DNA from: Phocoena phocoena
Taxonomy: Eukaryota; Chordata; Mammalia; Artiodactyla; Phocoenidae
Direction: 5' to 3'
Assembly (NCBI RefSeq): GCF_963924675.1
Contig: NW_027077445.1
Location: 310,001 to 374,000 of the forward strand
DNA length: 64,000 nucleotides
The translations under genes and the position numbers were made by a program. Every line of letters starts with the position of its first letter. Within the stretch, counting starts at the first letter, position 1. Under the pieces are notes generated by a model. That model did no database searches. It was not told the DNA's origin and saw nothing but the letters and a program-made list of their open reading frames with translations. Positions 61,208 to 64,000 of this stretch are shown here, piece by piece.

Positions 61208-62331
61208 AGGTATCTCGATGGGCACATTTAACTCTAATTTCCCACCAGGAAGAGGAATTAACCAAAGGCTCAGAGTGCCGTGCCGGACCCTGATTATGGC
61301 CTGAAGCAAACCTGCAGTTTTGTGGCCAGCTTACAAGGAAGCGAGTTAAGAAAGGAGCTCAGGGGCACTGTAATTCACAAACCTGCAGAGATAAATGACA
61401 GCTATTGGCAAAAATATATCAAAGTAAGTCTGCAAAGAGGACTTGAAAACGAGGCAGAATTGCAGGAATCATATTTCAAGAGGTAGATTGGAATTGCATT
61501 TAAAGCATATGAAAAGCGGCAGATCTTTGACAGTGATGCACATGGACAAAAAGTGCGTATACATTTTTCCTGAATATATTCAGGAAAAAACGCATATGAA
61601 CATTTTGGCCAACCAAGCACTCCAGGAATGGAAATCCACACTACAATGAAGTCACATTTCCCATTCGTCAAAAAGGCCATCTGAATAAAGTGTAAAAACC
61701 AGAAACACAGGACAGGCCATGGAGAACAGGGAGCCGTGTTATGCTGATGGGCGGGATGTAAATTGCCAACAGACACTCCGGAGATGTTCATGGTGTATCC
61801 TGAAACATCTAAAAAACAAAGCTACAGAGCCTAGGGCACTTCCACTTTTGGCCCTATAGCTTAGGAAAATTAAAATCAACAAGACACAGCCAACACAAAA
61901 TTTAGGGCTGCTGTGTTTACAAGAACCTTGTGTCCAGTACAAATTAAATATCCCAGAAAGAAAAAAATGGATAAAGAAGTTGTGCTACTTACGTACAACG
62001 GAATATCACTCAGCAGTGAAATCAATGTCATCAGGCCTGTAGCAGCAAATTGAGTGGATTTAATTATGATGATTCTAAGAGAAATATGTCACACAAAGAA
62101 AGATAATTATCATAAGATATCACTAATAGAGGGAGTGTAAACTTGGCTACACATAAACTGAATTACAAAACCGAACAGAGTCTCACATTTAGATAAAAAC
62201 CTTATGCTTGCTTAAGGGGAAAGTTGAGTTGGGCTGCTGTATAAAAACAGATTGAAATTAGCACACATACCATTCCATAAGCCAAATACGTAATAAACAA
62301 GACCTACTCTTTGCTCAACGAAATAGACTCA
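61208..62331 (+). repeat. Decayed partial copy of the 1.75 kb unit (U33)
   Basis: Re-enters at unit position about 422 (AGGTATCTCGATGGGCAC, where the core has AGGTGTCTGCACGGGCAA) and runs to about 1,543 (CTCAACGAAATAGACTCA). It is strongly diverged, with short indels. The palindrome (about 61,549-61,614) keeps a matching centre (TCCTGAATA/TATTCAGGA) but its outer arms no longer match. The right half keeps the LINE-1-derived words (AAAATGGATAAAGAAGTTGT, ATCACTCAGCAGTGAAAT). It is cut by the next LINE-1. Confidence 0.87.
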
Positions 62332-63060
62332 TCCATGGTGTATCACCTCACACCTATTAGAATGGGCATCATCAGAAAATCTACAAACAACAAATGCTGG
62401 AAACGGTGTGGAGATAAGGAATCCTCTTCCACTATTGTTGGGAACGTAAATTGATACAGTCACTGTGGAGAACATTATGGAGTTTCTTATAAAACTAAGA
62501 ATAGAATTACCATATGATACAGCAATCCCTCTACTGGGCATATACCCAGACAAAACCATAAATCAAAAAGAGACATTCACCACAATGTTCATTGCATCAC
62601 TATTTACACTATCCAGGAAATGGAAGCAACCTAAATGCCCACAGACAGACGAATGCATAAAGAGTGGTACATATATAAAATGGAATATTACTAAGCCATA
62701 AAAAGGAATGAAATTGGGACATTTGTAGAGACGTTGATGGATCTAGAGACTGTCATACAGAGTGAAGTAAGTCAGAAAGAGAAAAACAAATCTTGTATAT
62801 TAATGCATATATGTGGAACCTAGAAAAATTGTACAGATGAACCGTTTTGCAAGGCAGAAATAGAGCAATACATGTATACAACAAACGTATGGACAACAAG
62901 GGGGGAAAGCTGTTGGGGATGGTGGTGGGAGGAGTTGAGATATTGGGATTGGTATGTATACATTTATATGTATAAAGTAGATAACCAAAAACAACCTGCT
63001 GTATAAAAATATAAAATTAAATTCAAAATACAAAAATAAAATTAAAAAAAGTAAAACAGA
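62332..63060 (+). mobile_element. 5'-truncated LINE-1 3' end, plus strand
   Basis: The last part of ORF2 and a 3' UTR in sense orientation. The order of words is TATCACCTCACACCTATTAG, CTACAAACAACAAATGCTGG, GTAAATTGATACAG, CCATATGATACAGCAATCCC, GGGCATATACCCAGACAAAA, ATGGAAGCAACCTAAATGCC, AATGGAATATTACTAAGCC and GGATCTAGAGACTGTCATAC. The end is an A-rich segment (GTATAAAAATATAAAATTAA onward). The 3' UTR differs from that of the minus-strand LINE-1 at 54,817, so it is another subfamily. The coding remnant contains stops. I see no convincing target-site duplication. The exact 3' end is uncertain by a few tens of bases. Confidence 0.9.
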
Positions 63061-64000
63061 AAAAATATTCTTCCCTTCACATACATGTATTTATATGAAT
63101 AAATTATTTCCATGCTTATATCTGTAAATACACAAAAGAGGAATAAAATCTACCTTGAACCAAAAACGAAAAAAAGATAAAAAAGAACAGAACCCACCAG
63201 TTACACAGAGGAAAACCGTTTCAGGGCACTTGCTCCAATTGCAAACAATTCTGAAGTTGGTCAGTGGTGGGGAATCATCTCCCATTCAGCCAGCATGCTC
63301 CTCGCAACAAGCGTCCTCACTGCAAAGCTGGGGGCCCGTGCCGAGGTATCTGTGAGTAAACGTGGGCCGAGCCCCAGGCCAGCTGCTGCTGAAATGTTCC
63401 CACCCTTCCAAGGCTAAACACCTGAATATGTACAAGGACTTGAAAACCTAGAGGAAGGGCTATGGAGCCACATGAGGGACAGCATGCCAGCCGACTTGGT
63501 GCCTGCAGGCCAGCCAGGATGGTCCTGGCCCTGGGTGCTCTTCTGGAAGCTCTCCCTTTCCCTGCCTGAGATACCCCTGCTGTCCCGGCCCCCACTGTTT
63601 TCTTCCTTCCTCACCTGTGCCCAGGGAGAAATTCCAGCGGCAGGTGTGGGTGATACATCCTCTTCTTTAGCAGGTAGCATCTTGGCAACTGCTGCAGAAA
63701 GTCCAGCAGAGCCCCACTCACACTGGGACACCCACAAAGCCGTGGCCTCTCACTCCCTCCCACCAGCCCAGCCCCGAGACTGCTGACAGGGCAGAGAAAA
63801 TGGCGTCAGGCACAGCTGCAGGGGCTCTTGCTGCCTGGAGCGGTGTTTATATTGATCTCAACCCAGGCACACCTGGGGAGGGCTGGCCGGCACGGTCAGG
63901 CTTCCCAAGCCAGCCAATAATCACCCCTCAGGGGCTCACAGTTGCTGAAAATGGAACTTGCTGAATTGGCCAGGTCCAAGGAACAGGTGTGGGCTCCTGA
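63061..64000. other. Apparently unique flank beyond the satellite block
   Basis: The first ~140 bp are A+T-rich (AAAATATTCTTCCC, AAAACGAAAAAAAGATAAAA). The remainder is G+C-rich sequence with no repeat I recognise. Open frames on both strands (about 60-107 residues) show no family I know and no persistent coding pattern. On the minus strand an ATG near 63,680 is followed by CACAGGTGAGG, which could be read as a splice donor; with nothing else to support it I do not call an exon. This may be chromosome-arm sequence next to the heterochromatin. Confidence 0.55.
63845..63918 (-). promoter_or_regulatory. Possible TATA/CCAAT pair in the unique flank (weak)
   Basis: On the minus strand ATTGG (an inverted CCAAT word, plus-strand 63,914-63,918) lies about 63 bp upstream of TATAAAC (plus-strand 63,845-63,851), spacing compatible with a polymerase II promoter firing towards the LINE-1 and satellites. 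Both motifs are short and can occur by chance. Confidence 0.2.

Noticed and set aside
63472..63786. 104-residue plus-strand frame in the unique flank
   Set aside because: It is proline/serine-rich and low in information, with an overlapping antisense frame of similar length. No family is recognised and there is no supporting splice or promoter context in that direction.

Overview
The window is non-coding satellite heterochromatin from a mammal, most probably a cetacean. I found no protein-coding or structural RNA gene that I could support. The taxonomic reading rests on three things. (1) There is a ~1,747 bp tandem unit, the length I recall for the common cetacean satellite in non-delphinid whales (about 1.75 kb, against about 1.58 kb in delphinids). 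(2) One CHR-type tRNA-derived SINE is present, a family shared by whales, hippos and ruminants. (3) There are two artiodactyl/cetacean-type LINE-1 3' ends. The identification with the common cetacean satellite is by unit length and LINE-1 content, not by alignment. The non-delphinid placement is an inference.

Layout. Positions 1-54,378 hold 31 head-to-tail satellite units with no spacer (phase chosen at the word AATTCACTCA). Lengths are 1,743-1,752 bp, apart from one unit enlarged to 1,987 bp by the SINE. The array runs off the left edge. Each unit has three parts: a left ~750 bp of unrecognised origin, a 72 bp palindrome with no spacer, and a right ~920 bp that is a decayed LINE-1 3' end (end of ORF2 plus 3' UTR). 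Two interspersed subtypes (A and B) differ mainly in the LINE-1-derived part, and several unit pairs share private variants over tracts of 0.3-2 kb.

Positions 54,379-55,849 hold a diverged edge unit (U32). It is split by a LINE-1 insertion with an 11 bp target-site duplication and ends abruptly 6 bp short of the centre of its own palindrome. At that point a different, GC-richer satellite begins (55,850-61,207). It is built from ~54 bp sub-repeats, eleven of which make a ~592 bp unit, and three 592 bp units make a ~1,775 bp repeat for at least part of the array. A last, decayed copy of the 1.75 kb unit follows (61,208-62,331), then a 5'-truncated LINE-1 on the plus strand (62,332 to about 63,060), then about 940 bp of apparently unique sequence to the window end.

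The window therefore captures one border of a large satellite block: homogenised core, decaying edge, second satellite, retrotransposon, unique flank. The points most worth following are the palindrome in every unit (perfect in 10 of 31, with at least one apparent two-arm compensatory change), the break of the array at that palindrome, and the three-level 54/592/1,775 bp satellite, which I do not recognise.
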